This document shows, in pieces, positions 35,808 through 46,666 of a stretch of DNA of 64,000 bases. The DNA is taken from contig CANUEZ040000182.1 in NCBI GenBank assembly GCA_948099385.1, forward strand, positions 19,159,501 to 19,223,500, in the 5' to 3' direction. Made by a program: the position numbers and the translations under genes. A model generated the notes under the pieces. It worked only from the letters and a program-made list of their open reading frames with translations, ran no database searches and was not told where the DNA came from. Every line of letters begins with the position of its first letter. The first letter of the stretch is position 1. The DNA comes from Fasciola hepatica. Its lineage: Eukaryota; Platyhelminthes; Trematoda; Plagiorchiida; Fasciolidae.

Positions 35808-37065
35808 ATGGAAATCTTGTGTTTGAGAAATTTCGTGTTAGTCTATAGACTCCGGAAACCTGCGAAGAAAGTTCTAGATACTTTGGTTGCCAAAGGGGTT
35901 CTTGAATCCAGTTGGCCATCAAAGTGCGCAACACCTGCTGTTACTCCTTTGAAGTCTGATGGATGTACCTCAATAACAGGTGGCGATTATCGAAACACTT
36001 CAAATAACAGGCTTCGTCAACGTACACGTATTACTGTAAAACCAGAGGATAAATTGACTTGCTTCCATGGCTCCTACCACTCCTGACGAGTGCTTACTTG
36101 TAATTCCTTCACATGAATAGTCCCATGAGTTTACCACTATTATAACCTCATTTGGTTTGTGCACATAAGTTTCTACCTTTTGAAATGAGCGTTTCTCCAG
36201 CTATTTTTCTGTCTCTTATAAAAAGTATCATTGCGGGAGTCGAGGGTGTCCACTATTTTTGAGATCATGTGGTTATCCATGCATTCGCATAGGTACCTCA
36301 CGATGATAGACTCAGAAAACTGCTGCAGCATTTTTGTGAGTTTACCATTGCAATAATCCATCTAAATATGTGTTTAATTCCAATCCTTCTGATTTTCTGG
36401 GATATCACATAACTGGAGCTGGTTATCAACCTGCTTTTAACAGCTTCGATCCCTTGCTCGATGCGTGCATCCCTTGAAACATTGCAGAACTACACTCTTT
36501 GATCGGTTCTCTCCAATGTGATTCGCGTTTTATTTTGAATTTTTTTTCCACTATGAAACCATTTTCGCAAAACTCTTATTCAGTAATTGTTCATGGTCAG
36601 CCAAACGAGAATAATCATTGCATTCTATTCTATCATACCTTCAAACCAAGGCACTTTCACATTCATTCACTTCAAAACTATATTCAACCCTTATCAATGA
36701 TGCATTGCTCAATGGAACTGGTGCTGCATTAGAACACAATGGATTTCCGGCTGTTTGTTTCACATCAATTCACTACTGCCTGTAAATAACAGTGCTTGAA
36801 GCAACGCGAAGCTCTGGGTGTCTAATGGTCTATTAAACGGCTTCATAAATACCTGTTTACGGCCAAATCCACCATTATTTCTGATCAAGAAAAATTCCTA
36901 TTCATTCATTTCCCCACTATATGTTTACGAAAATGGACTGCCGCAAATGACGGTGATATTAACCATCGTGGTGGTAAGCAAATTCCCCATGTGGATTATC
37001 TATTGGAATGTACTAAGTTATTTACTCCATGTGATTCTGATTCTTTACTAGTGGTACTACTTCCT
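35808..37065 (+). pseudogene. Gypsy reverse transcriptase and RNase H remnant
   Basis: LDTLVAKGVLESSWPSKCAT then PLKSDGCTSITGGDYRNT is the 'L..L...GVIE.S.W..P.V...K.DG..R.C.DYR' block. DECLLVIPSH..SHEFTTI.TSFGL, then HYF followed by a stop and DHVVIH, replaces the YFDD-V-V-H active site. HDDRLRKLLQHFCEF.IAI, FLGYHITGAGYQP and LIGSLQCDSRFILNF follow in order. RNase H is traceable as NGTGAALEHNGFPAVCFTS and EALGV.WSIKRLHKYL..., ending GGKQIPHVDYL. Frameshifts are frequent. The catalytic aspartates of the RT are interrupted by TGA. Confidence 0.8.
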
Positions 37066-37258
37066 GTGGGGCGAAAAGATACAAACCACGATTCGCGTCG
37101 ATACTTTTGTCTTATTCTCTTTCAGATTAAAAGAAGACGGGATGCCAACGTAAAACGTCCATTTCCTAACTTTATCACAGATAGAGATTGAATTCCGTGT
37201 TTGCATATTCGCATCTTGATTCCTCCATCACTCCCGCGAATATTGGTCTCTAATTTAT

Positions 37259-37795
37259 AAACTGGTCATATGGGAACTGAAAAAATGAAAGCCTTGGCTG
37301 GACTAATTTACTGGTGACCTGGAGCCAACTGTGATATTGTTCAATTGACGAAATTTTTTGACCGAAATTTACTCTCAAACTATTCTCTGCCTTCGAAATG
37401 GACTCCATATCCAGTATATTGAAAAGCTTTGGAAAGAAATCTTGCCGACTACTGTGATCCGTTCCTTAATAAGTATTGGGCTATTGTGATTACTGATTCT
37501 TATTCTCGTTGGCCGGGAGTGTACTATACAACATCAGCTGATGCGGAATTCACACTGAATGCCTTGAGGAAGACATTCGGTCGGCAAGGACTGCCCTATG
37601 CTTCGATTACTGATGATGGAAGCCACTTCACTACTGAAGAGATTACTTCCTGGCTGAGAGGAATAAAAAGTAGTCCCGTGCTCGCTGAACCCAGACATCT
37701 GCAGTCAGCTAAATTGGTCGAAAACATTCAAGAGTGTTGTAAAGGGAACGAATCAATCATCTATTCAAGAGCTTGAAAAATAAGTGAACAGTCTC
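37259..37795 (+). pseudogene. Gypsy integrase remnant
   Basis: HMGTEKMKALAGLIYW is the N-terminal H.G..KMKAL.....W block. The core is in the frame 37,429-37,776: WAIVITDSYSRWPGVYYTTS (first catalytic Asp in TDSYS), TLNALRKTFGRQGLP, ITDDGSHFTTEE (second Asp, DNG changed to DDG), and then QSAKLVENIQE where the catalytic Glu block 'NG.AER.V' is expected. The Glu may survive in VEN. It is preceded by stops. Confidence 0.8.
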
Positions 37796-38053
37796 CTGTT
37801 TCAGTTCAGAAATGCAGCTCATGGCTCCACACTTTCCGATCGAGGGACACTGTATTTTGTTTGAATTTCAGGTGCATTGAATCCACCGATATGCCCAACC
37901 AACGTGGAAATGATTTACGATTAGCGTCCGGCTTCGTGCAGGGACAACTTGGCAGTAGCCCACACAGACAAATACCTATCGGGTTTGAAAGTAAAACTCG
38001 AAACTGCTTCTTTATGGTTTACTTAAGCACCAGAAACGAACAGACTTGGGAGA

Positions 38054-38378
38054 TTTTACGGATTACCGAGAATCAACAAACCTGGTATACCACTTCATCG
38101 GATCGTGGACCATAAACCTTGTCCAAATAATATGTTAACCACATACCTCAGTGGTTTGGCAAAATCTTATCAAAGAATGGTGTTGAGTCCAACAAATGAT
38201 GTATTCGATTTTGTCCATACTCTACTAAATGCTGGGCTAGAAAAAGATGAAGCTGCAGTGAGTTTCGATGTGATGTTCTTCTACACGACTGTCCCCATAA
38301 AAACGGTTTAGACGTACTACACTCCATATTGATTACCGACGCCACTCTAGAAGAAGGCAGTTTGTTAAACCCATCTGA
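38054..38378 (+). pseudogene. N-terminal half of the PLE reverse transcriptase
   Basis: The piece reads FYGLPRINKPGIPLHRIVDH (the YGLPK.HK...PLRPIV block), LTTYLSGLAKS, NDVFDFVHTLLNAGLEKDEA, and VSFDVMFFYTTVPIKTV (the catalytic 'SFDV.SLFT.VP' motif, Asp intact). A single-base frameshift follows, then LDVLHSILITDATLEEGSLL. It stops at 38,378 because another element is inserted there. Confidence 0.85.
38371..38378. repeat. Target-site duplication, left copy (CCATCTGA)
   Basis: The octamer is repeated exactly at 39,084-39,091, flanking the nested PLE fragment. Excising 38,379-39,091 (the insertion plus the right copy) rejoins the host PLE frame. Confidence 0.75.
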
Positions 38379-39083
38379 GTGCCACGGTTAAGTCCACCTT
38401 CAACTCTGCCAAGACCATATGCGTGTTTTTCAAGTCACCAATAATCCGATGTGAAAACAAAGATAAGCTGCCCTTGTTGACCTCATCCATAATCATCTAT
38501 CAATTCAGGTGCACCGGTGATGCTACTTACATAGGTCGAACGGCAAGACAGCTATCAAAACGCATCAAGGAGAATCACCCACTAGGGCTTAGACACGGAG
38601 GCAATGGAGTAGTATCAAGTTCAATCGTCTAGCACTTGTTAGAAACTGGGCATTCAATCGACATCCAGTCTGCCTTCAAAGTCGTCTACCGGGTCCTACA
38701 ACACGCGTCAAGAGCAATTAGGCTCCGGATACTAGCAACTGCCGAGGCAATTATCATCCGCCTCTTGAATCTTGAGCTTTGAGTGCAGCGAAAATTAGTC
38801 CAAGCATTACATCTCCCGTGGCCAACACTCAACCGTGTTACACAGCCAGGCGCAGCGGTGACGTAAGCTAATTAGCACCGGTTACATAATCTGGTCACTC
38901 ACACGGGTTTCCATACTCCCTCACCCTTAATTCTCCACACTGACTTAGTGAGACTTCTTCCAACTCTTCTTAATAATTTGGTTTCATATAACTGTGATTG
39001 TAATGGCTTAAGAATGAAATCCCCGAAAACATATGTTCGTCTACAACTCCTGTTCTGAGTACTATGATGGGCTTATTCCGCAG
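38379..39083 (+). mobile_element. Nested 5'-truncated PLE fragment with GIY-YIG domain (705 bp)
   Basis: This fragment lies inside the RT of the host PLE and is flanked by an 8-bp duplication. One frame runs nearly throughout: STLPRP..., then LLTSSIIIYQFRCTGDATYI, GRTARQLSKRIKENHP, HLLETGHSIDIQSAFKVVYR and LPWP near 38,820. Only two stops occur (38,630 and 38,778). The YQF..C....YIGRT.R.LS.RI.EH layout with HL..TGH is a GIY-YIG lineage different from that of the host (YIGQ type). The 3' 250 bases are a non-coding tail. The RT part is absent, as expected for incomplete reverse transcription. Confidence 0.82.
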
Positions 39084-39091
39084 CCATCTGA
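39084..39091. repeat. Target-site duplication, right copy (CCATCTGA)
   Basis: Exact match to 38,371-38,378 at the other border of the nested insertion. Confidence 0.75.
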
Positions 39092-39640
39092 TATCATTAC
39101 TGGTTTGGAGCTTTGCCTCACTTCAACTTACTTCACTTTCAATCACTCTCTATACTGACAAGCTGATGACTTGTCCATGGGCTCTCCTGTATTACCAGTT
39201 GCAGCTAACCTATTTCTACACACAATCGAATCCAAAGAGGTGATTGCCTCCCACAATCCCCCACGGATTTATGTCAGATACTTCAATGATACACTGAGGA
39301 TTTTAAAATTGAAGCACAAAGAAGGCTTCCTTCAGTGTCTCAACACCCAATCTAGTTCCATCAAATTCACAATGGAAACGGAGAGGGTTATCCGTTACCT
39401 AGACTGTTGTTTATCAGTGAATAACTTCCGAACATTTGCAAAAAGCATTCACAGAAAGCCTGCATACTCAGACAGATACCTGCATTTCGATTTGGCCCAC
39501 CCACACAGTATCAATTGTGAGCTCACTTCGTCACTTGCCCACCGAGTCGAGAGCACTAAGTGCAAGCGGGAAATGAGACGACTGCAGACAGTCTTGTGGG
39601 ATAAAAGCTGTCCTCCCCAGCTAATCAGATTTGAACTGAA
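39084..39640 (+). pseudogene. C-terminal half of the PLE reverse transcriptase
   Basis: The frame continues PSDIITGLELCLTSTYFTFN, a TGA in place of a codon within 'LY*QADDLSMGSPV', then LPVAANLFLHTIES. RYFNDTLRIL stands where PLEs have RYVDDT..I, so the first catalytic Asp is Asn. It goes on with FLQCLNTQSSSIKFTMETER, YLDCCLS, IHRKPAYSDRYLHFDLAHPH and LAHR. The block order matches PLE RT exactly. From 39,171 to 39,794 the frame is free of stops (207 codons), the longest open frame in the window. Confidence 0.85.
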
Positions 39641-39689
39641 GAACAAAATAAAGACAAACAACAAGGAAACAACAGACTGGCTGACTTGT

Positions 39690-40195
39690 TTTGGCATCCT
39701 GTTCCGGTCGGGTACCTCGGAAGCGAACAGAAATGTATTTATTCTCTATGGCATCCTTGTGTTCTTTCGGGTAAACAACACTTTGCAAAGTTAACTCACA
39801 AGGACCAAGGATCTCTTTAAATAAAAGACCAAAGAAACAGCTCTTATGAGACCAACTGCAAGGATTGTCCTGTCCCATATATTGGGCAAAAAAGCAGGCG
39901 GTAAAAAGTGGGTGTTTTTCCAGCATACAAGAAGAGAGGGTTCCCAGTCGACTGACAGAATTACTCTGACGAAATTGGAGCCAGACTCGGCTAGAGCACT
40001 CCACACTACAGCACAGAAACACACTATCGATTGGGATAACACTGGAATCCTCAAACGGGGTTTCCATACATGCAATGAGTGCCTGTATGCCGAAGCTATG
40101 GTCCACCCCACTTGCCTGAACCGAAATGACGGGGCAGAGATTCCAGTCATTTGGGCGGCACTAACATCGCTGATGTTTAAACACCCCAAATGTCA
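39690..40195 (+). pseudogene. GIY-YIG endonuclease of the host PLE
   Basis: After a frameshift the linker reads LGSEQKC, then SYETNCKDCPVPYIGQKSRR, a clear GIY-YIG core (YEI.C.DC...YIGQT.R) at about 39,843-39,902. A stop follows, and then the C-terminal half appears in the frame 39,846-40,361: DSARALHTTAQKHTIDWDNT, ILKRGFHTCNECLYAEAMVH, NRNDGAEIPVIWAAL. This corresponds to the 'S.LA.H....H.IDW....IL......R...EA..I' region. The nuclease would nick target DNA for PLE insertion. Confidence 0.82.
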
Positions 40196-40275
40196 CGACA
40201 TCTCGCTGACCCCAATGACCACTCCGCCACTGAGGGAGCAGAGACTCGTCATCATCCACACCCACAGTCTACGTT

Positions 40276-40333
40276 CACACACACACACACACGCACACAC
40301 ACACACACACACGAGGCAGACACACACACACAC
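40276..40333. repeat. (CA)n microsatellite in the PLE 3' region
   Basis: Interrupted CA tract following the GIY-YIG coding region. The HTHTHT and VCVCVC frames here are artefacts. Confidence 0.95.
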
Positions 40334-40394
40334 TAGGCAGACACCAACACAAACCGTTTGACACCCAATGGCTACGATCATTATCCCAAGATCA

Positions 40395-40500
40395 TTCGAA
40401 TGTAAACTGGTCTTGAGAAAGGTTACCCGCGATAATCGAAACGTTGACTGACTACCATCTTTTCCGACAAAGCTGCGTTACCGAACTCTAAACTATTACC
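40395..40500 (+). ncRNA. Degenerate hammerhead-like motif at the PLE 3' end
   Basis: TCTTGAGAAA is followed by an imperfect hairpin (GGTTA, loop CCCGCGA, TAATC) and GAAACGTT. This fits a decayed CUGANGA, stem II, GAAAC hammerhead core, as known from PLE terminal repeats. It aligns with the solo fragment at 31,530-31,615, which keeps the hairpin perfectly. The conserved CUGANGA half is altered, so self-cleavage is unlikely. Confidence 0.5.
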
Positions 40501-40530
40501 TATAACAATAAAACAAATGCTTCGAAGCCT

Positions 40531-42855
40531 TCACGTTTAGTTAGCTCTTGATTCAAATTCGCGAAATAATACAAAAATTCTTGAAAATGGTCTCGGCAGC
40601 CGCCTGGTCGTATGTTGCAGTTTCTAACATCAGTCTGTGCATAATTCAGATTGCCTAACGCAAGTAATAAAAAAGAACGAAAGCAGTGGCTTATTTATCC
40701 TCATTTTCACTGGCCATCCAGAATAAATCAAAACCGTTCAGCCGATTGTTTCAAGCTTGCACTGGAGGCATCCTCAAGTTGTATACTCATGAAAGCGTGG
40801 GCTTTTGCTCAGGCCAGTCCAAGGGTAATATCATAGCTAGGCATTGGAGTATCTCACGCCATAAAGGCCTATTTTATCTATGAGGTTCCTCAGTGAATTT
40901 AACTAGTGAACATAGAGCAGCTTGAGGTGCCGGTAAATTCGTAGCCTGACGGATGACCGATCAGATGTTCAAAACATTTGTGCAAATAGTTCAGTTGACT
41001 GTAAAGCTTCAAACAGATTTGTCCTTTGGACCTGATGGATGATCTCGAGGACTTGTCCTCTAAGGTTTTTTTCCAGAACAAACATGTCATGTTTTCAGTT
41101 ATCTCCAGCTATCATACGGATATTTATTATCCATCCTCTCCCAATAGCAAATCCCAATTTGACTGAAATTATTGTGGAAAAGATGGTGCGACTTTAAAAA
41201 TTTGAACCGCATGCCTTCATTGGAATATTGAGTACTTGATCTACCTGGATGATCTACGGGTTGAGTAAATGTGAAAATGAGGTCATAGCAGACTTCACAT
41301 ATACAGACACCCGTTAGCTCTTGATTAGTTACAAGATGGAAGCTGATTGAGGCCAAATCGTTCGAAAATCGAGAATCAAGCCTGCAAATCCAAGATACAT
41401 CTACCTAATTGCATTTCTTCTACTCCTGCGACCTACTGATTATTGACTGGTAGTACATTCTGGTGGATATTTCAGATGAGACCTTCTAGCAACACATCTT
41501 GTCGTCCTAAATGCTTGTAGTTCAAGTGAACTGCCTTCGCTTACTTCCCCACTGCTCCGAATACCGAGGCCATTGTGACGTAATTGCAGTTGGAACAACC
41601 GGAAAACCTCAACGGCAACAATTTTGTTCAGCTTTTTAGATTTATCAAATGTAGAATTTGTTCACAACTTGTGAACTAGGAACAAACAAAGGACACTGTC
41701 AAGATTGAATGGCTTGCATGATTGCAATAAAGTGTGCCGAAGGTGTGATTGCACGGTGCAATCATACAAGCAGTGATAGCTAGAATCCAGGTCAGTTACC
41801 GTGAGATTTTTTGAGGTTGTCTAACAAATGGCTATGGAAAAAATGAACGTGAATGACATTTATGTTCAGGGTATGGGCAGCTTATTACAAGTGCCAACAT
41901 TTGCCCATTGCGTGATTCTGATTTTCAACCCTGATTATAGCGAAGAATTAGCTAGGAGTTGTTAAACTGGAATGGCTGAAAGCACTTTTCGATACGGGGA
42001 AGGAAAAATACGTTAAGATGTAGGTCGTGACTGATCTTTTGGCAGAGTTTAGAAGGTTTGGTAGTGGAGAACATGTGCCCCTAATCATTTTACTCTGGTG
42101 ATAAATGAATGTTAAACATTGATCGAATCATCCTCCAGTCACATGTCAAAATGTGAATTATGGAAAAATTGACCTAAAATGAAGTCAGATCAAGTCAGGA
42201 TGTGAATCATTCATTCACATGGGATGAATTTTCAATGCCACGATCATCGGTAAATTATTCATTGTACATACGTGTTCGCCATTCAGGTAATTTAAAAAAG
42301 AACAGCGCAAATACTTGGTTCGATCAGCTGTAACAAGGAGATGCTGGCAAAATCAGTGAAGACAAAGCGTTTTTAGTCCATTAGACACCAATGATGGGGT
42401 ATTGAGGTGCCCTGTAAGATAAGGAAGGATAGATAAACGATGGGCGATTGTCCAGGAGTAGGATAAGTAATATAAACACTCGATGGATGAGGAAGAAGCC
42501 CACACCGTTAAGTGCATGTGCAGTGAATGAGTCGAGTCCGTTAGGAACAGTGTGAAGTTTTTACACTAAGAAGAGTGCATTTTAGTAAGGAAATTTACGA
42601 CATAAAGATAGAAGTGTCACTGGGTAGTGATGCTACTCTGATGGACATCGGCCTAATGACAAGGTCCTTCTACAGAAGACCAGAAAACACTACAATGGAA
42701 CTGCTAATGAAGTGTGGCGTCACCCAAGAATCGAGAAATGTTTAATAAGTTATTAGGGAATATGTGAGAAGCTCAAGCATAGACTATGGAGCCATAGATG
42801 TCGAATCTTTATACGTTGGGACCAGGTGAGATCTTGAGAAATGACAGTACTTCAG
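40531..42855. other. No recognisable gene
   Basis: Short frames only. A 9-bp perfect palindrome with one central base lies at 41,746-41,764. No missing 3' part of the Gypsy element was recognised. Confidence 0.35.
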
Positions 42856-43526
42856 GTATTATGATGCTGTCAATACATGAAGAAGAACAAGTGCTATCGA
42901 TTGAAGATAGGAGCCCTTCCTTGGTAAGTAACAATAGAGTGTCGTGACGTTGGATACGTTAGGATATCAATGTGACAGTGTACACTACTGGACAGTGGAG
43001 TCAAAAGAACCACTGGTTTCATAAACAATGAATTTATCTTCACTTTTGGTTCCAATGGCAGCATCATCAGCATACTTAATGGGGTGATCATCATAGGCTG
43101 TAGACGGAAAAAAGGATTGGCGACAACGCGTACTCTGAATTACTGCGCATTGACGGCCGGGAATCAGAGAAGTCGACTTGGAGGGTCATAAATTGTGTTC
43201 AACCAGTGAAATCGTCTCAACTTATTGACGAAAGAGATGGAGATATGCTTTCATTTTGTAACTGAAAACAGTAGAGTCCTATCGACACTATGGAAAGCAT
43301 CGGTGTAACATGTTTGTTTGATCAATAATGGTGTTACACTTTGAGAAATTGAGAAAAAATCAATCTCAAGGGTGATAATGTAAACGTCCGTCGACCAGAA
43401 GGTAGCCGAACAAAAGCACAGAAAGCTAGGTTGCTCTTAGAATCCATCATAAAAAAAGATATTGATTATTTACACATTGCCAGAGATGCTGTGCAATATT
43501 TGCATCAGTTTGCAAAAAAGGTGTAA
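42856..43526 (+). CDS. Possible last two exons of an unrecognised gene
   Basis: The terminal exon is the better part. A frame open from 43,353 reads GDNVNVRRPEGSRTKAQKAR, LLLESIIKKDIDYLHIARDA, VQYLHQFAKKV and ends in TAA at 43,526, with an AATAAA overlapping the stop (43,526-43,531). A possible acceptor is at 43,370 (CTCAAG|GGT), though its pyrimidine tract is weak. Upstream, 42,856-42,923 (68 bp) lies between TACTTCAG and TTG|GTAAGT and reads IMMLSIHEEEQVLSIEDRSP. Its end is phase 0 and fits the terminal exon. The composition is coding-like (basic, helical), but I recognise no family. Confidence 0.33.
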
Positions 43527-43531
43527 ATAAA

Positions 43532-45927
43532 ATTGACCACTGTCGTAATCCAGAAAATTGTATTATTTATTTTGACTACTCATGAGTGTCACAAACAAAA
43601 TAGGAACTTAAATCTCATTTTCTATTTCGTCTGATCTTGACTGAATAGACTAGCATAGTTTGGTATGCACTCGACTTCTTTATACTGCTGAAGAATTATG
43701 GTCCAATTTGTGCGAAAAAATGTGTGAGACCATGGGAATGACAAACTGCAATACTGATTATGCAGTTTAATGAATTTCCTGTAAACGTTGATTTTGCCTT
43801 TCCGTGTTCGGAAAATATTAAAAACAGTGTCCCGACACACTTACCTCACCCTCCATTTCCAATTCGCCTTCTATGACTTGGATTGCAAATCCGTATTTTT
43901 ATTCTTTTAAACCATAAATGAGTCTAAGATGAGACGGAGATTAATAGCAGTCTCGAAACAACGCAGATTTTGTGTCGAGTTAAACCTGAGCAACACTATT
44001 TTAGTCATCAATGAATCCTATCCCTTTGATCTGTTCATGCTACTGATCCAACTCTCTAACTTGTGAAGTAACTGTATGACTATGAGTCACTGGAGACTCC
44101 AATCTGTATTACCTAAATTTTTCGAGCTAATTATTAGGTAGATATGTCTAGGACTAACTAGTAATTCCTCATACGCTAATGTGTTGAACGCTGCCGTTAA
44201 ATTAAATGGGGGCCGCCGTACATCCACTTGTGTGAATGCCCTTTTCTTATGAGAAAGGTTGGAAACTTTAATCAATCAGAAAATGTGAACAGGGGCCATG
44301 TCTCCTACCTTCGGGATGCTTTGTATTTCCCGTCAGAATTCATCAGTCTGTCTTTACTTCTAAACAGAGAATGAATTCTGGTAATAAAATGGCCTCATTA
44401 GCAGATAACTTGATATATTGATACCGATGTCCCCATAAAGGTACATAATAATGATCCATCATCAACATAGTTGGCAGCAACTAAAATTTGCCTCTTGCTA
44501 TTGGCTCACTTTGATCAGTCATATCCAGACCAACACTCTCCCTGAGTAAGAATATACCGTTAGAAGTATATCCCAAAGGGTTTTCCATGAAGGGCCTACT
44601 CTGGGATTTCCCTGAACACAAAAGTATTTTTCCAAGGCTTTTCTGGTGATTTGAATTATAGCTACAAGATAGCTTTCTCGTTCTATTACCGGGGCTTCCT
44701 GATCTTCGAGTCCGGAGACAATTCCAAAACCATTTTGAAATGTCTCCCTATTAGGGGACTTTCAAAACTCGCAACTGATTCCAGTTTATTTACTGGTAGG
44801 ATTTATCAAATGTAATCAGTGTGCACATTTGGAAATTAAGTATACTTCTGTTTCAGTTTGCGTATTGTTTAATAAAGGATGAAAACATGAATACTAGTTA
44901 GTTTTTTAGATCGGTCGTTTTGCTGGATATGGATATTTCTTAGTCATAACATGGTGGAGAAATTGAGAGGTTTTTTATATAAGACCAACAAGTCATTTCC
45001 GCGAAGCATTTTCTTTCCACTTTAAATTGTTTTTGTTTGTATATAGATCTTTCGCAATGAGCCTATTTACTGGCTGAAAGCAATATTCTCGAAAATTTAT
45101 TGAGCTCCTGGTCTTGAAAGTCGCTAAGCATCATATAGATTCCAAGCAATATTTTTCCTGGCCAGCGACTTCAATGATTCCGATGCTCATCCTGTTCAAT
45201 TTCCGCGGACATATCACTCACTCGCCATCAGGCTCCTCACTGACTAACTGTCTAATAGAAGAAACTGCAAAACTGATATTGACAATGTTGTTAGTAGAAC
45301 AAATGATAAGGCTCATACTTTTGCCAATTTTACTTCCTGCAGTTTTCCAAAGAAAGGCAAACAAATACGACAAATATGGGTAAAGTCAAGAAACAACTAT
45401 TAACGACGGAAAGCACGGCCATTGTTGCAAAAGATGCACAACTACGTTTTACCGCAACTTTTTCTTCCCTACACGAAGTTCTTTATGTGCTAAGGAACAA
45501 TAGTAAATATAGTACTCTCTGGTGGTTCAAAACGTTTATGGTGTGATAAAGTCTGTGATTCACTAGTACAAAATAAGAAATGCTCCAAATTGAAACACTG
45601 TTCTGTTTCGAACCCACTGACCACTTTCCATTGTAGTAAAGTAACAATTCCATAGGGAGACGAAGAATGTGACTTAACCAGATCGGTGTTTTACAGCGTC
45701 TACCTAGTCCGAAATCCGCAAGTTTTCTATCCCAAATATATCGAGATAATCATAAGCCCTAATGAAACGTTTCCATACCAATTATTTCAACTATTCAAAA
45801 ATACATTTCATCCAAGTATTTCGGTTTTCCCTGAACAATATAATTTTCGTAGGTAGTAAATGTAGCGAAAATACGTTTATCGTTGGTTTGACGAAAGTTG
45901 AATCTGTTCAACCTTGAGAAGTCGTTG
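43532..45927. other. No recognisable gene
   Basis: A + frame at 45,114-45,383 (89 codons) and a few minus frames are open but carry no nameable motif. Confidence 0.35.
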
Positions 45928-46012
45928 ATCCCGGCGGGATCGAACGCACACATGGACACCATCTGAGATTTTACACTGTGTGCTCTCTATCAACTAAGTT
46001 ACCGGTGAAACC
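45928..46012 (-). repeat. tRNA-like fragment (SINE or tRNA pseudogene), minus strand
   Basis: Read on the minus strand, TAACTTAGTTGATAGAG resembles a D arm and A box, and GCGTTCGATCCC resembles a B box with the TTCGA core, about 50 bases apart. The acceptor strands do not pair convincingly and the A box has a changed second G. A functional tRNA is unlikely. A tRNA-derived repeat or pseudogene is suggested. Confidence 0.3.
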
Positions 46013-46620
46013 CAGAATGAATTTGCACAGTTCGAAAATGGATCATACCGTGTCACTGCTATTTCAGTAGTAAAATAGTACCTCGTTGGCTATAAGGTCG
46101 AAAATTAAAAGGTGCTCCAGAAAAAGTTTGGCTTTTAAAGGTGTAACGATTTCATCATCCAACAAAATAATAATCATCATCCCCCATCCACCTAGCTTTA
46201 CACGATCACTTCTAGTTTCTTCATGACCGCGGAAAATATATGAGAGGAATTCACCCATAGATAATAATTTCTCAGAGTCCTCTCACTCTACCTTCGATAC
46301 AATTACCACCGTGTGTTGACAGACTGGGTTTTCCCATTCAAAAGACAACTTGGCAAAATAATACAGCAAAATGATCTCAAAATGGTGCCATTTCAGATAG
46401 GAAAATTGGTTGTTTCTAACTTGGACTTTTCCCACACACATATATGTATATACCATCCTATGCAGGGACAGGTGTTCCTGCACTGGGATTTGCGCGTGTT
46501 CGATCTACAAAACACAAACATACAGAAAAATCCATGAGCAGAAATTTGGTAAGTGGCTCATCGGGAACACCTACTTGTGTAATTAGAACAAGTATATAGT
46601 TGCGAAAAACTTGCTCACTA

Positions 46621-46622
<2 letters not shown>

Positions 46623-46662
<40 letters not shown>
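46623..46662. repeat. (TA)n microsatellite
   Basis: Forty bases of alternating TA, directly next to the ribozyme-like element end at 46,665-46,760. Read on the minus strand, it is the 3' tail of that fragment. Confidence 0.97.

Positions 46663-46664
<2 letters not shown>

Positions 46665-46666
<2 letters not shown>

Larger units (their letters stand above)
34805..37795 (+). mobile_element. Degraded Ty3/Gypsy LTR retrotransposon (gag-pol body)
   Basis: Gag, zinc knuckle, reverse transcriptase, RNase H and integrase follow in canonical Ty3/Gypsy order on the + strand, in several frames with many stops. No LTRs are recognisable on either side. The integrase end runs directly into the Penelope-like element that begins between about 37,800 and 38,000, so the 3' part of the Gypsy element is missing or displaced. 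The catalytic RT motif is destroyed. Confidence 0.85.
37860..40530 (+). mobile_element. Penelope-like element (RT + GIY-YIG + 3' tail), split by a nested insertion
   Basis: The reverse transcriptase begins with FYGLPRINKPGIPLHRIVDH (38,054 on), runs to PSE at 38,378, and resumes at 39,084 after a 705-bp insertion, in the same frame. The GIY-YIG domain and a 3' region with a CA microsatellite and a hammerhead-like motif follow, to about 40,530. PLEs move through target-primed reverse transcription, using a GIY-YIG nuclease instead of an APE-type one. The junction with the Gypsy relic lies between about 37,800 and 38,000 and is not sharp. Stops, one frameshift near 38,308 and a lost catalytic Asp make it inactive. 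Confidence 0.85.

Noticed and set aside
37861..38115. Gypsy integrase C-terminus (RNEQTWEILRITENQQTW)
   Set aside because: It looked like the 'R....W..G.I' motif of Gypsy integrases, but the overlapping frame gives FYGLPRINKPGIPLHRIVDH, a far stronger match to PLE reverse transcriptase.
39449..40189. Three overlapping minus-strand ORFs up to 161 codons
   Set aside because: They are shadows of the PLE RT and GIY-YIG coding sequence on the + strand.
40193..40381. VCVCVC ORF on the minus strand
   Set aside because: Translation of the CA microsatellite in the PLE 3' region.
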